Part shown: positions 17,258 to 26,020 of the stretch, in pieces
How the letters are laid out: every line of letters starts with the position of its first letter
How positions within the stretch are numbered: the stretch's first letter is position 1
NCBI GenBank assembly: GCA_002352215.1
Contig: DEIB01000016.1
Coordinates: 1-64,000 of the forward strand
Origin: Chthonomonas sp. UBA2785
GTDB taxonomy: Bacteria > Armatimonadota > Fimbriimonadia > Fimbriimonadales > Fimbriimonadaceae
Length of the DNA: 64,000 nt
Direction: 5' to 3'
Made by a program: the position numbers and the translations under genes
The notes under the pieces: model-generated
The model's input: only the letters and a program-made list of their open reading frames with translations
Databases searched by the model: none
What the model was told of the DNA's origin: nothing

Positions 17258-18769
17258 ATGGAATCACGACAAAAGCAAGCGCTGTTGAGCGTATGGATTG
17301 CCTTGTCGGCAGTGCTGGGCACTGTCTTCGTCACGTGGTTGGCGATGAATTCCATTCCTCAGTCGGGCATTGGCAACGACCGGGCTCGCATTGTGGACTT
17401 GAACCAAGTTCCGGAGCGTCCGGTTTCGGCCCCAGCGAAGGCCCCGGCCCTGGTGGCCAAGGCTGATCCGCCGGCCAAGAAGCCGCCGACGGAGGCGAAG
17501 CCGACCAAACTGGCTCCTGTTGAAAAGAAGCCCGTCGAGGCGAAGCCGGTAGAAAACAAGCCCGTCGCGAAGGAGCCCGTGAAGAAGGCCCCCGTGCAAC
17601 GTACGGAGCCCCAACCGGCAGAACCTAAGCCGGCTGAGCCCCGACAGATTCCCGGTCCGGTGGCGAAGAACGAACCGGCCCCGGCCAAGCCCGCCCAGCC
17701 GGCCAAAACGGATTCCAAGCTCGCGCTGAATAAGCCGCGTGAGAACGCCAACCCGGCCCCCGCGCGCAAGGAGGAGCCACAAGCCAAGCCCGAATCCAAA
17801 CCGAAGGAATCCCCCAAGCCTGCCGCGCCCAACCTGCGCGACAAGCCCTCGGGCGTGCCTATGCGCATGGCGCCGGTGCCGGCTCCCCCCAAGGAGAAGG
17901 CGAACGGCAAGTCCGACGTGATGATGCCGGTTCCCGTGGAACCGGAACCCCGTGTTGCGCCCAACCGACCGGAATCCACCCCGCTTTTAACCCCGCGCCC
18001 GAACAATCTCCCGGCCTACGCGCCGGTCGAGGTCACGTTCCCGCGTCCGATGGGCTTGGTGCAACCCCCCTACGGCTACGCCCAAATCTGGAATGGCAAC
18101 CGCGATGAGAAGTTGGTTTGCTTCACGTTCGACGACGGCCCGCACCCCAGCTTCACCCCGCGCCTGCTCAAGCTTCTGCGAGAGCAAGACGTCAAGGTCA
18201 CTTTCTTCTTCATTGGGCGGAACGTGGATATCTGTCCGGACGTAGCACGCGCGGCTCTCGCCGAGGGGCACGAACTGGCCAATCACACCTACGATCACAT
18301 CCGCCTCACGGGCATGCCACCGGCAGTGATTGAACGGGAACTTACCGAAGGGGCCGCCTCCATTGAGCGCGCCACCGGCGTCTGGCCGATCGTCTTCCGC
18401 ACTCCGGGCGGCGGCTATTCGAACGAAGTTTTGAGCGTGGCCCAGCGCCTGGGTATGACCATGGCGCAGTGGTCAAGCAACGCGATGGATGCCACCCAGG
18501 CCAACGGGGAGAACCCCACGCCGGATCGCATCTATCGCAACGTGATGTCCACGATGAAGCCGGGCAGCATTGTGCTCTTGCACGAACCCTCCAAGGGCTC
18601 GTTGGAAGCTCTTCCGCGCATCATTCGCGATCTTCGCGCCCAGGGCTACCGCTTCGTCACCCTCAAGGAGATGATGGACCGCTCCGGAAACGTGATCACT
18701 TCGTGGGAAGAAGCCCGTTCGCGCGGGGACTTCTCGCCGAGAGATTACGTCCTAAGTAAGGATGGTTAG
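17258..18769 (+). CDS. Membrane-anchored polysaccharide deacetylase (NodB domain)
   Basis: 503 aa. A signal anchor (~10-28) is followed by a ~220-residue Lys/Pro/Ala/Glu-rich linker with imperfect repeats of the type K-K-P-V-E-A-K-P, which probably spans the cell wall. The NodB domain is at ~285-490. The catalytic F-D-D-G-P (~290), the zinc motif H-T-Y-D-H (~342-346), the R-T-P-G-G-G-Y-S motif and the L-L-H-E-P end motif are all intact. It likely removes acetyl groups from peptidoglycan or another envelope glycan. The stop overlaps the next gene's start by 8 nt. Confidence 0.92.
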   Translation: MESRQKQALLSVWIALSAVLGTVFVTWLAMNSIPQSGIGNDRARIVDLNQVPERPVSAPAKAPALVAKADPPAKKPPTEAKPTKLAPVEKKPVEAKPVENKPVAKEPVKKAPVQRTEPQPAEPKPAEPRQIPGPVAKNEPAPAKPAQPAKTDSKLALNKPRENANPAPARKEEPQAKPESKPKESPKPAAPNLRDKPSGVPMRMAPVPAPPKEKANGKSDVMMPVPVEPEPRVAPNRPESTPLLTPRPNNLPAYAPVEVTFPRPMGLVQPPYGYAQIWNGNRDEKLVCFTFDDGPHPSFTPRLLKLLREQDVKVTFFFIGRNVDICPDVARAALAEGHELANHTYDHIRLTGMPPAVIERELTEGAASIERATGVWPIVFRTPGGGYSNEVLSVAQRLGMTMAQWSSNAMDATQANGENPTPDRIYRNVMSTMKPGSIVLLHEPSKGSLEALPRIIRDLRAQGYRFVTLKEMMDRSGNVITSWEEARSRGDFSPRDYVLSKDG

Positions 18770-20783
18770 CGCGCGCCGACTTCTCGCCACATGTGCCCTC
18801 GTGGTGGTGGCGGTGGTCGCGTTGGCCCAGATTCAGCTCGATCAGAGTACGCCTCGCGCCTTGCTCAAGACCTTTCCGGAGGTGATGCGCTCGGGTTCCC
18901 TCTCCGATGCACTCCCGGCCCTGGATATCGACCGGAAGCCGGAGGATAACGAAGGCTCTCCTACCCCCGAACTTGAGCGCACCCTGACCCACCTCGCGGA
19001 GGTGCTCGATGCCCTGGGGGTTGACCCCAGCCAAGTGCCGGAGAACCCCGGCGCTGACCGCCTGACGGTGCAGCCCGTGCGCAACGAGTTCGACAGCCTG
19101 GTCGGCAACGTTTCTCTGGTCCGCAACGGGAGCCGCTGGCAGTTCAGCCGCGAGACTCTCGCGGACCTGGATGCCATTCACACCGCCGTGTTCCGGGCGC
19201 GCTCCGGAGAAGGCACAAGCGGCGAAGTGGCCAAGGATGTAGTCGCCCCGGACGGATTGAAGTCTCCGCGCGACACGATGCGCACGTTCCTTACGGCGAT
19301 GAACGAAGATCGCCCCGGGGAAGCGGCGGTCGCATTGGACCTGCGCCAAATCAACTCCGTCATCCGCGATGACGAAGGCCCGCGCTTGGCGGCACTCCTG
19401 CTTGCCATCCTCAACCGGACGGAGTACATCGACCTCAGCCGCATCCCGGACGAACCCGCCGGCGAACCGTTCCTCTACCGCTCCTACACCCAGCGGGCCA
19501 CGGGCCAAGCGGTGGGCAGCATTGTTCTTGCCCGCCAGGAGGATGGCGGGTGGCGGTTTACCCCCACCACGGTCAAGGAACTCGATGCGATTTGGCAGAC
19601 GGTGAAGGACCAGCCGCTGGTATCTGGCACCAAAGATATCGACCCGGCCGCCCTCGATCCTTCGGCGTATCTCAAGTCGCAGTTCCCGCCGCAGTTCCAC
19701 GGCAAGACGCTGTGGCTAGAAAACTGGCAGTGGCTGAGCCTGCTGGGGTTGCTGTTGGGCGCAGGAGCCATTGGCCACGGGGTGAGGCTGGTGGTGCGGA
19801 TGCTCCTCCGCCGCACGCTCACCCCGGATCAGTTCGCCGCGAACCGATCTAAGCTCCGCACCTTTGGCCGGTCACTTAGTCTGGTCATCGCCTGTAGCGT
19901 GCTGCACGCGGGGCTGGCTTCACTCGGCTTGCCCGAGTGGTGGCGAGCCACTCTCCTTGTGGTGGCCAAGCTCGGCTGGGCGCTAGGCGGGGCGATGGCG
20001 CTGAGTGCCGCCTGGGATCTGGCCCTGGCGTGGTGGTCACGCCGGGACGAAGCCCAGAGCGGTCGGCGAGAAAAGCTCGTCGTGCCGGTGCTCAGCCGCC
20101 TCGCCCGGGCGTTCCTGCTCATCCTCGCGCTGTTCGTGTTTTTGGCGGCCATCGGGGTCAACGTGACGGGCATCGTGGCCGGCCTCGGCATCGGGGGCTT
20201 GGTGGTGGCGCTGGCGGCCAAGGATAGTGTTGAGAACCTTTTTGGCTCCGTCACGGTGCTAGTGGAGTCGCCTTTCCAACTCGGGGACTGGATACGGATT
20301 GGGGATGTCGAAGGCGTGGTGGAAGAGATCAATCTCCGCTCCACCCGGATCCGCACGTTCCAGGACTCCCTGATCACCCTGCCCAACAGCCGCCTTATTA
20401 CCGCCCACGTGGAGAACTTCGGGCGCCGACGACGCCGCCAAGTCAAAACGAGGCTGGGCCTCACTTACGGCACGACCGTAGAGGAGATCACGGCCTTCAC
20501 CGCCCGGGTCCGGCACTTGCTAAATTCGAATCCGTCCGTGTACCCCGGCGAGAGCTACGCGTACTTCACCGACTTCGGCGAGAGCACCCTGGAGGTACGG
20601 TTGCAGTTCTTCCTTTTGGCCGAGACCTTAGAGGAGGAACTTCGTCTTCGCGAGGAGATCCTCACCGAAATCATTGAGGTCGCGCACGAAATGGGCGTTA
20701 CTCTCGCCTTCTTTGCCCGTACTTTGCTCCAAGAGCCGACGCCGCCCGTCGTGCCAAAATCTTCCCAGGAACCCAAGCCATGA
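18762..20783 (+). CDS. MscS-family mechanosensitive channel with large N-terminal domain
   Basis: 673 aa. Signal peptide (residues 1-~24), a ~280-residue soluble extracytoplasmic region, then four to five transmembrane helices from ~310. The MscS pore helix is recognisable (G-L-G-I-G-G-L-V-V-A-L-A-A-K-D), followed by the beta domain (E-S-P-F-Q-L-G-D-W-I-R-I-G, T-L-P-N-S-R-L) and an alpha/beta C-terminus ending with a Pro-rich tail. It should open under osmotic downshock. It overlaps both neighbours (8 nt with the deacetylase, 4 nt ATGA with the S9 peptidase), so the three genes form an operon. Confidence 0.92.
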   Translation: MVSARRLLATCALVVVAVVALAQIQLDQSTPRALLKTFPEVMRSGSLSDALPALDIDRKPEDNEGSPTPELERTLTHLAEVLDALGVDPSQVPENPGADRLTVQPVRNEFDSLVGNVSLVRNGSRWQFSRETLADLDAIHTAVFRARSGEGTSGEVAKDVVAPDGLKSPRDTMRTFLTAMNEDRPGEAAVALDLRQINSVIRDDEGPRLAALLLAILNRTEYIDLSRIPDEPAGEPFLYRSYTQRATGQAVGSIVLARQEDGGWRFTPTTVKELDAIWQTVKDQPLVSGTKDIDPAALDPSAYLKSQFPPQFHGKTLWLENWQWLSLLGLLLGAGAIGHGVRLVVRMLLRRTLTPDQFAANRSKLRTFGRSLSLVIACSVLHAGLASLGLPEWWRATLLVVAKLGWALGGAMALSAAWDLALAWWSRRDEAQSGRREKLVVPVLSRLARAFLLILALFVFLAAIGVNVTGIVAGLGIGGLVVALAAKDSVENLFGSVTVLVESPFQLGDWIRIGDVEGVVEEINLRSTRIRTFQDSLITLPNSRLITAHVENFGRRRRRQVKTRLGLTYGTTVEEITAFTARVRHLLNSNPSVYPGESYAYFTDFGESTLEVRLQFFLLAETLEEELRLREEILTEIIEVAHEMGVTLAFFARTLLQEPTPPVVPKSSQEPKP

Positions 20784-22837
20784 ACACTCGCCGCGCCCTT
20801 TTCCTCTCCTTCGCCTTGCTGGCCGGAGTCACGGGGGTGGCCCAGCAGCGGCTCCCCAATTACCCCGGCGTGCGCGAAGGGCAAGCCGCCCGGCAAGCAT
20901 TGGCGAGTTCGGTTTCGCTCGCCCGCACCAGCGGCTGGTGGCAAGACAATTTCACGTTCATTCACCCGGTCGGCAACGACACGTTCGCTTTTGACGCCCG
21001 AACCGGGCAACGCACCGCACTCACCACTCGCCCGACGCGCCCGGCCGCCGGTGGCGGCGGACGACAACCCGGCCGAGGACGGCAGTTCACCACGCTCGCG
21101 TCACCGGACGGCTCCGCCCGTGCGGATTACAAGGACGGCAACCTGAGCCTAACCGAAAACGGCCGCACCACCGCCCTGAGCCAAGATGGCGACGAAGCCC
21201 GGGGGATCAAGTACGGCTCGGCCAGCTGGGTTTACGGCGAAGAGCTGGCTCAAAACGAGGCTTTTGGATTCAGCCCCAACAGCCGTTACGTCTGGTTCTA
21301 TCGCTTTGATGAAAGCCGCGTCCCGATTTACTATCTCACGCTGAACCAGCGCGACCCCCAAAGCACCCTCGCCACCGAGCGGTACCCCAAGCCGGGACAA
21401 CCGAACCCGGAAGTCGAGCTCTACGTTTTTGACCGCCAGACCCGGCAAACCACGCGGATGCAGGTGCGCCCCGGTGCCTTTGACGAAGGCGTCGGGCATT
21501 ACATCTTCCGGATTGGCTGGCTGGCCGATGGGCGGCTGTACTTCCGCCGCGCGGATCGCCGCCAGCAAGTGCTGGAGCTCTGCGCCAGCGACCCGACCAC
21601 CGGTATCACCAAGGTGTTGCAGCGCGAAACGAACCCCGAGGGCTGGGTGGATGGCGACTTCCCGATGTTCCCCGTGGGCAACGACCGACTGCTGAGCATT
21701 ACCGAGCGCAACGGCTTTGCCAACTGGGCGTGGGTCGGCATGGACGGCACCGTCACTCCGCTTACCAGCCATCAGGCCGAAGTCCGCCGCCCCGTCCACT
21801 TTGATGACCAGAACCGGGTTCTGTTCTACATGGCGCTGGACGGCAAGCGGCACGGCGCCCAGCTTTGGCGCGTGGGCTACAACGGCCAGGGTGCTGCCCG
21901 CCTGACCGACCCTGAACTCGCCCACCAAGTGATGCCGAGCCCCGATGGTCAGTGCTTTGTCGTGACCTCGCAGAGCGACACCGTGCCCCCGGTGGTGCGG
22001 ATCATCGACCGCAACGGCCAAGTGAAGGCCACGGTGGCCGAAAGCAATGTGGAAGGAATCACGCGGGCGGGATACCGTCGCACGGAGGCGCTAACGTTCA
22101 CCTCGGCCGACGGCACAACCGAACTGAACGCCCGCCTGCACTATCCGGTCAACTTCGACCCGAGCAAGAAGTACCCGATGATCCTGCCGGTATACGGCGG
22201 GCCGCTGGGGGCGTTCCAAACCAGCTGGAACCCGAGCTTTGAGCTCCCAGACAGTTACTGCGACTACGGGTTCTTTGTGCTGGAAGTCGAGAACCGCGGC
22301 CCGAGCGGGCGCGGGGTGGCGTTCAAGAACGCGATGTACCGCCACATGGGCCGCGCCGAGATTGATGACATGGCCAAGGGCGTGGAGATGGCCCGCACCA
22401 AGCCGGGAGTGGACGGCAACCGCGTCGGCATCATCGGCACCAGCTACGGGGGCTACACCAGCATCATGGCGATCCTGCGCTACCCGGACCACTTCCACGC
22501 GGCGGTCTCCAATAGCAACGTGAGCGACTGGCGCAACTACGACACCACCTACACCGAGCGGTACATGGACCTGCTGGAGCGCAACGTGGAAGGCTACGAC
22601 GCGGGCCGCGCCGCCACCTACGCCGCCAACCTGAAGGGGGCGCTGATGATCTACTACGGCACCGCCGACGACAACACGCACCCGACGAACTCGCTTCAGA
22701 TCATTGCGGCGCTGCAACGGGCGGGTAAATCGTTTGAAGTGCAAGTGGGGCCAGATGCGGGCCACTCCGCCGTCAGTTACCAGCGGAGTCTGGAGTTCTT
22801 GATCGAGAACCTGATTCTCCGCCCGGCGACGCCCTAG
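20780..22837 (+). CDS. S9-family (DPP-IV-like) prolyl oligopeptidase
   Basis: 685 aa. Signal peptide (1-~22), then a DPP-IV-type beta-propeller (~80-430) and an alpha/beta-hydrolase domain. The nucleophile is Ser555 in G-T-S-Y-G-G (G-W-S-Y-G-G in most relatives). The Asp is in G-T-A-D-D-N-T-H and the His in D-A-G-H-S-A-V-S near the end. The propeller carries the D-E-S-R-V-P substrate region typical of DPP-IV-like enzymes, where an Asp-Glu or Glu-Glu pair holds the peptide N-terminus. It likely trims Xaa-Pro dipeptides from peptides outside the cytoplasmic membrane. It is the last gene of the operon. Confidence 0.92.
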   Translation: MNTRRALFLSFALLAGVTGVAQQRLPNYPGVREGQAARQALASSVSLARTSGWWQDNFTFIHPVGNDTFAFDARTGQRTALTTRPTRPAAGGGGRQPGRGRQFTTLASPDGSARADYKDGNLSLTENGRTTALSQDGDEARGIKYGSASWVYGEELAQNEAFGFSPNSRYVWFYRFDESRVPIYYLTLNQRDPQSTLATERYPKPGQPNPEVELYVFDRQTRQTTRMQVRPGAFDEGVGHYIFRIGWLADGRLYFRRADRRQQVLELCASDPTTGITKVLQRETNPEGWVDGDFPMFPVGNDRLLSITERNGFANWAWVGMDGTVTPLTSHQAEVRRPVHFDDQNRVLFYMALDGKRHGAQLWRVGYNGQGAARLTDPELAHQVMPSPDGQCFVVTSQSDTVPPVVRIIDRNGQVKATVAESNVEGITRAGYRRTEALTFTSADGTTELNARLHYPVNFDPSKKYPMILPVYGGPLGAFQTSWNPSFELPDSYCDYGFFVLEVENRGPSGRGVAFKNAMYRHMGRAEIDDMAKGVEMARTKPGVDGNRVGIIGTSYGGYTSIMAILRYPDHFHAAVSNSNVSDWRNYDTTYTERYMDLLERNVEGYDAGRAATYAANLKGALMIYYGTADDNTHPTNSLQIIAALQRAGKSFEVQVGPDAGHSAVSYQRSLEFLIENLILRPATP

Positions 22838-22850
22838 TTTTCAGGCAGCC

Positions 22851-23732
22851 TTAGTCTCGCGGCATCGGCGAGGGCGCTTCGATATGCGGAGCGCTCATCG
22901 CCAGGAGCCGCGCCCAGTTCTCGCGGAGGTCTTCTAGAAGCGGGGTGCGCATGCGGCACGCGCGCACCTCGGCCTCGTCCACTTCGGCCATGACAATGGC
23001 TTCCTCGAGCAGCGGGGCCTGCCCTAGCGCCACCCCATCCGGGCCGATGATGAAACTCCCGCCGGTGAACCCCTTGCCCCCTTCAAATCCGCAAAGCATG
23101 CTGGCCGCGCCGTAAACCCCGTGCTCTTCGGCCATCGCGCTCACCATGCGCTCGTACCGCAGCAGGTTGCCGGGCTTCTCGTTTTGGAATCCGCGCGCCG
23201 GCGAAGCACTCGGCACCACCACCAGGTGGCAGCCCGCCAGGGCCAGGAGCGTGCCCATGGTGCTGTGCCACACATCCTCGCAGATGAGGCATCCCACGCG
23301 GCCGTGCCGAGTCTCAAAGACGCCCAGGTGGTCGCCCGGGGCGTGGAAACGGGCTTCGTCAAACACGCCGTAGGTCGGCAAAAAGATCTTGCGGTAGTTG
23401 CCGCGCACCGTGACTTGCCCGCCCTCGACCAGCAGGTGCACCGCACTGTTATAGGGCCGACCGTCGCTCTGCTCGTAGTAGCCCAGGATGATCTCAAGCG
23501 GGCCAACTCCTAGCACATGCGGGGCGAGTTCGTCGGCCACCTGTTCGGGCCGCGCGGAGTGTTCGTCCGCCCCACCTTCCAGGAAGTAGCCGGTCCAGAT
23601 GCTCTCGGGGAAGACCACCAGTTCCGCCCCTTTCGCAGCTGCTTGATGCACCAGCTCGCCGATCCGCGCCGCATTGGCCGAGGCACGACCTTTCTCCGGA
23701 CTGAATTGCGCCACGGCCAGCTGATAGGGCAT
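22851..23732 (-). CDS. Carbon-nitrogen hydrolase (nitrilase superfamily)
   Basis: 293 aa. The Glu-Lys-Cys triad is complete: Glu43 in F-P-E-S, Lys115 in N-Y-R-K-I-F-L-P and Cys151 in C-L-I-C-E-D-V-W. The Y-R-K-I-F-L-P-T-Y-G-V-F-D-E segment resembles the glutaminase domain of NAD synthetases and related amidases, so an amidase acting on a small amide is likely, substrate unknown. TAGAAT lies 7 nt before the ATG at 23732. It follows the AddA-like gene on the same strand after 26 bp but probably has its own promoter. Confidence 0.88.
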   Translation of the reverse strand: MPYQLAVAQFSPEKGRASANAARIGELVHQAAAKGAELVVFPESIWTGYFLEGGADEHSARPEQVADELAPHVLGVGPLEIILGYYEQSDGRPYNSAVHLLVEGGQVTVRGNYRKIFLPTYGVFDEARFHAPGDHLGVFETRHGRVGCLICEDVWHSTMGTLLALAGCHLVVVPSASPARGFQNEKPGNLLRYERMVSAMAEEHGVYGAASMLCGFEGGKGFTGGSFIIGPDGVALGQAPLLEEAIVMAEVDEAEVRACRMRTPLLEDLRENWARLLAMSAPHIEAPSPMPRD

Positions 23733-23739
23733 GGCTTGT

Positions 23740-23745
23740 ATTCTA
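23740..23745 (-). promoter_or_regulatory. -10-like TAGAAT for the nitrilase gene
   Basis: TAGAAT on the minus strand ends 7 nt before the ATG at 23732, with no room for a ribosome-binding site. Confidence 0.55.
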
Positions 23746-23758
23746 TGCCAAAGGGGCG

Positions 23759-26020
23759 CTATTCCACGTCGGGGATGGTCCCACGGCGGACATAGATCGA
23801 TTCATCCGCCAAGTACGGCTCCAAAGCATCCCGAAGGATGTAGTTCGTGCCCGTCGGCATGAGACACAGACGGTTCCGCGCGCGCGTCATCCCAACGTAC
23901 AGGAGCCGCTTGGCCTCTTCTTTCAACCGGTCGGCGTATTGATGGTGCAACGCGCGCACAGCCGCTTGCTCTTTCGTCCCCGTCGCCCAGAGGTCGCCTT
24001 CCACGGAGTACACCAGCGAGTCGGCGTAGAAGGTGCGGGAAGCCCCCCACAGCACGATCGCGGCATCAAACTCCAGCCCCTTGCTAGAGTGGATGGTGCG
24101 TAGCTGCACGGCGGGCGCATCGGCATCGCTCGTGTCAGCGTCCGAGTCCCCGGTGGCGTAGTTGTGGATGTCGCGAATCGCCTCGGCGAACTGACGGGGC
24201 GGGTAGTCGGGGTAGGTCGTGGCCTTCACTAACAGCTTGCGCACGTTGGCTAGAATCTGGTCGCGCCGGGGCAGCGTGGCGATATTGACCATGTAGGGCG
24301 ACTTCTCCAGCGCCGCCCCGAGCACTTCCCAGGCCGCCATGCGGTCGGCGCGCTGGCGCAGGAGCCGGAACCAATCCCAAAACGTCTGCAGGGCCACGCG
24401 GTCGGCGTACGCTTGCGGCTCGTAGGTTTCCAGCTGCGTGGCAATCTGTTTGCGGTTCGCAAGGTCCATCACCGCATCCAGGCTCAGGCCCACAAACGGG
24501 CTCCGCAAAAACGCAAACCACACAAAGTCATCGCGCGGGTCGCTGACGGCCCCCATCAGGTTCTGGATGTCCGCCGATTCTAGGCGGCTCCACAGGTGGC
24601 GGCCCGCCACCCGGCGCGGGATGCCTTGCTGGTCTAGCGCTTGCGCCACCTGCCCCAGCATCCGGTGCTGGTTGGCCAGCACGGCGATCTCGTTGAGCTT
24701 AAAGCCTTCGTTCTGCAGGGCCTCAATCTGCTGCGCCAGAGCCTGGGCGTAGTTCATCCCTTGCGGCGTCGTCCACAATTCCACGCCCTCGTAGCGCGGG
24801 GCGGGGTCGGCGTCCAAGTCGAACTCGGGCACGATGTCGTGGCGGAGATAGTCCGGCCCCCACACCCGCCGGAACACGTCATCCACAAACGTCTGGATGC
24901 CCACGCCACTGCGGAAGTTTTGCGCCAGCGAGAGCGTCGGCCACACGTCGGCCTGGCGCTGGAACCCTTCCGGGTCCGCCTGCCGGAAGAAGTAGATGCT
25001 CTGCTGGGCGTCCCCCACGTACATCTTGTGGCCAATGGGCATGGCCTCCAGCAGCCGGTGCTGGGCGCGGCTGAGGTCTTGCGCTTCGTCCACAAAGAGG
25101 ACATCGAACTGATGCGAGAGGCGGGCCTGGACAAACGGGCGCGTCTGCACCAGGTCTACAGCCAGGCCTTCCAGGGCGGTTTGGTCGAACTCTTGTCGCT
25201 CCCACATCGCGTCGTTCAGGCGCGTCACGGATTCCTTGAGGATGCGCATCCACGCCTGGGTGCGGCGGATATCGGGGCCGTCAAAGTCCTCGCGGTAGTC
25301 ATCGCTGTGGACCAGCGAAGCCTTCAGGCCGTGCGGCAGCTTCTTGGGCTTGGCGGCTTCTTTGGCGTCTGGGATGTTGTCTACGGGTAGCGGAAAAGCC
25401 GTGCCCATCCACTCCGCGAAGGCTTGGCACCACGCTTGGTACATGGCTTCGGGCCGGTTCATATATTCCCAGGGGTTGATCCCGGCGGCCATGTAGTTCC
25501 GGGCACGTTCCATCATCTCAGAGCCCAACTTTTCGAACTCGGTGGGGAAACGCCGGCCGTCACGCTTAGTGGAGCTGAGGTCCCGCAGAATCGCGTTGAT
25601 CTCCTGATCGTCTTGGCTGAGGTCGGTGGCCGCCCCGTGCAGGCACTGCCAGGCTAGCGGCTTGGCCACGGCATCGCGGATGTCTTGGAACTCCGGATCG
25701 AGCCCTGCCACCAGAGCGTTTTCCGAAAGAATCCGGCGATAGAAGCTGTGGATGGTCTGGATGGGGCCAGTTTCGGCGAGGCTGGCCGCCTCGGCGTGAC
25801 CGCTTGCCGTCAGCGCATTCACGATACGGGTCTTCATGTCGTACGCCGCGCGGCGAGTGAAGGTGATGGTGAGGATGCGGTCCGGGTTGATGCCCTGCTC
25901 CACAAAGCGCAGGTACCGGCGCGTGAGCACCGTGGTCTTGCCCGACCCCGCCCCGGCCCGCACCAAGAATCGGGGCAAATCAGACTCGATAATCGCTCGT
26001 TGCTCGGCGGAGAGGTTCAA
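23759..26020 (-). CDS. AddA/UvrD-like superfamily 1 helicase without nuclease domain
   Basis: 753 aa from a TTG at 26020 that overlaps the upstream stop as TTGA; no ATG or GTG lies near the conserved start. All SF1A helicase motifs are visible: G-A-G-S-G-K-T-T (Lys28), V-D-E-A-Q-D, G-D-A-Q-Q-S-I-Y-F-F-R, A-Q-N-F-R-S-G, T-I-H-S-S-K-G-L-E-F-D and Y-V-G-M-T-R-A-R. It ends ~45 residues after the last motif, so the C-terminal PD-(D/E)XK nuclease that makes AddA ~1200 aa is absent. With its partner it probably processes DNA double-strand ends. Confidence 0.88.
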   Translation of the reverse strand: MNLSAEQRAIIESDLPRFLVRAGAGSGKTTVLTRRYLRFVEQGINPDRILTITFTRRAAYDMKTRIVNALTASGHAEAASLAETGPIQTIHSFYRRILSENALVAGLDPEFQDIRDAVAKPLAWQCLHGAATDLSQDDQEINAILRDLSSTKRDGRRFPTEFEKLGSEMMERARNYMAAGINPWEYMNRPEAMYQAWCQAFAEWMGTAFPLPVDNIPDAKEAAKPKKLPHGLKASLVHSDDYREDFDGPDIRRTQAWMRILKESVTRLNDAMWERQEFDQTALEGLAVDLVQTRPFVQARLSHQFDVLFVDEAQDLSRAQHRLLEAMPIGHKMYVGDAQQSIYFFRQADPEGFQRQADVWPTLSLAQNFRSGVGIQTFVDDVFRRVWGPDYLRHDIVPEFDLDADPAPRYEGVELWTTPQGMNYAQALAQQIEALQNEGFKLNEIAVLANQHRMLGQVAQALDQQGIPRRVAGRHLWSRLESADIQNLMGAVSDPRDDFVWFAFLRSPFVGLSLDAVMDLANRKQIATQLETYEPQAYADRVALQTFWDWFRLLRQRADRMAAWEVLGAALEKSPYMVNIATLPRRDQILANVRKLLVKATTYPDYPPRQFAEAIRDIHNYATGDSDADTSDADAPAVQLRTIHSSKGLEFDAAIVLWGASRTFYADSLVYSVEGDLWATGTKEQAAVRALHHQYADRLKEEAKRLLYVGMTRARNRLCLMPTGTNYILRDALEPYLADESIYVRRGTIPDVE

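Noticed and set aside
15198..17267. 689-codon open frame antisense to the KimA-like permease
   Set aside because: Extremely His/Arg/Gln/Asp-rich with no motif; the sense strand is a clear APC carrier.
17400..18000. Repeat array in the deacetylase gene
   Set aside because: The Lys/Pro/Ala pattern is an imperfect coding repeat forming a spacer, not a DNA repeat or CRISPR array.
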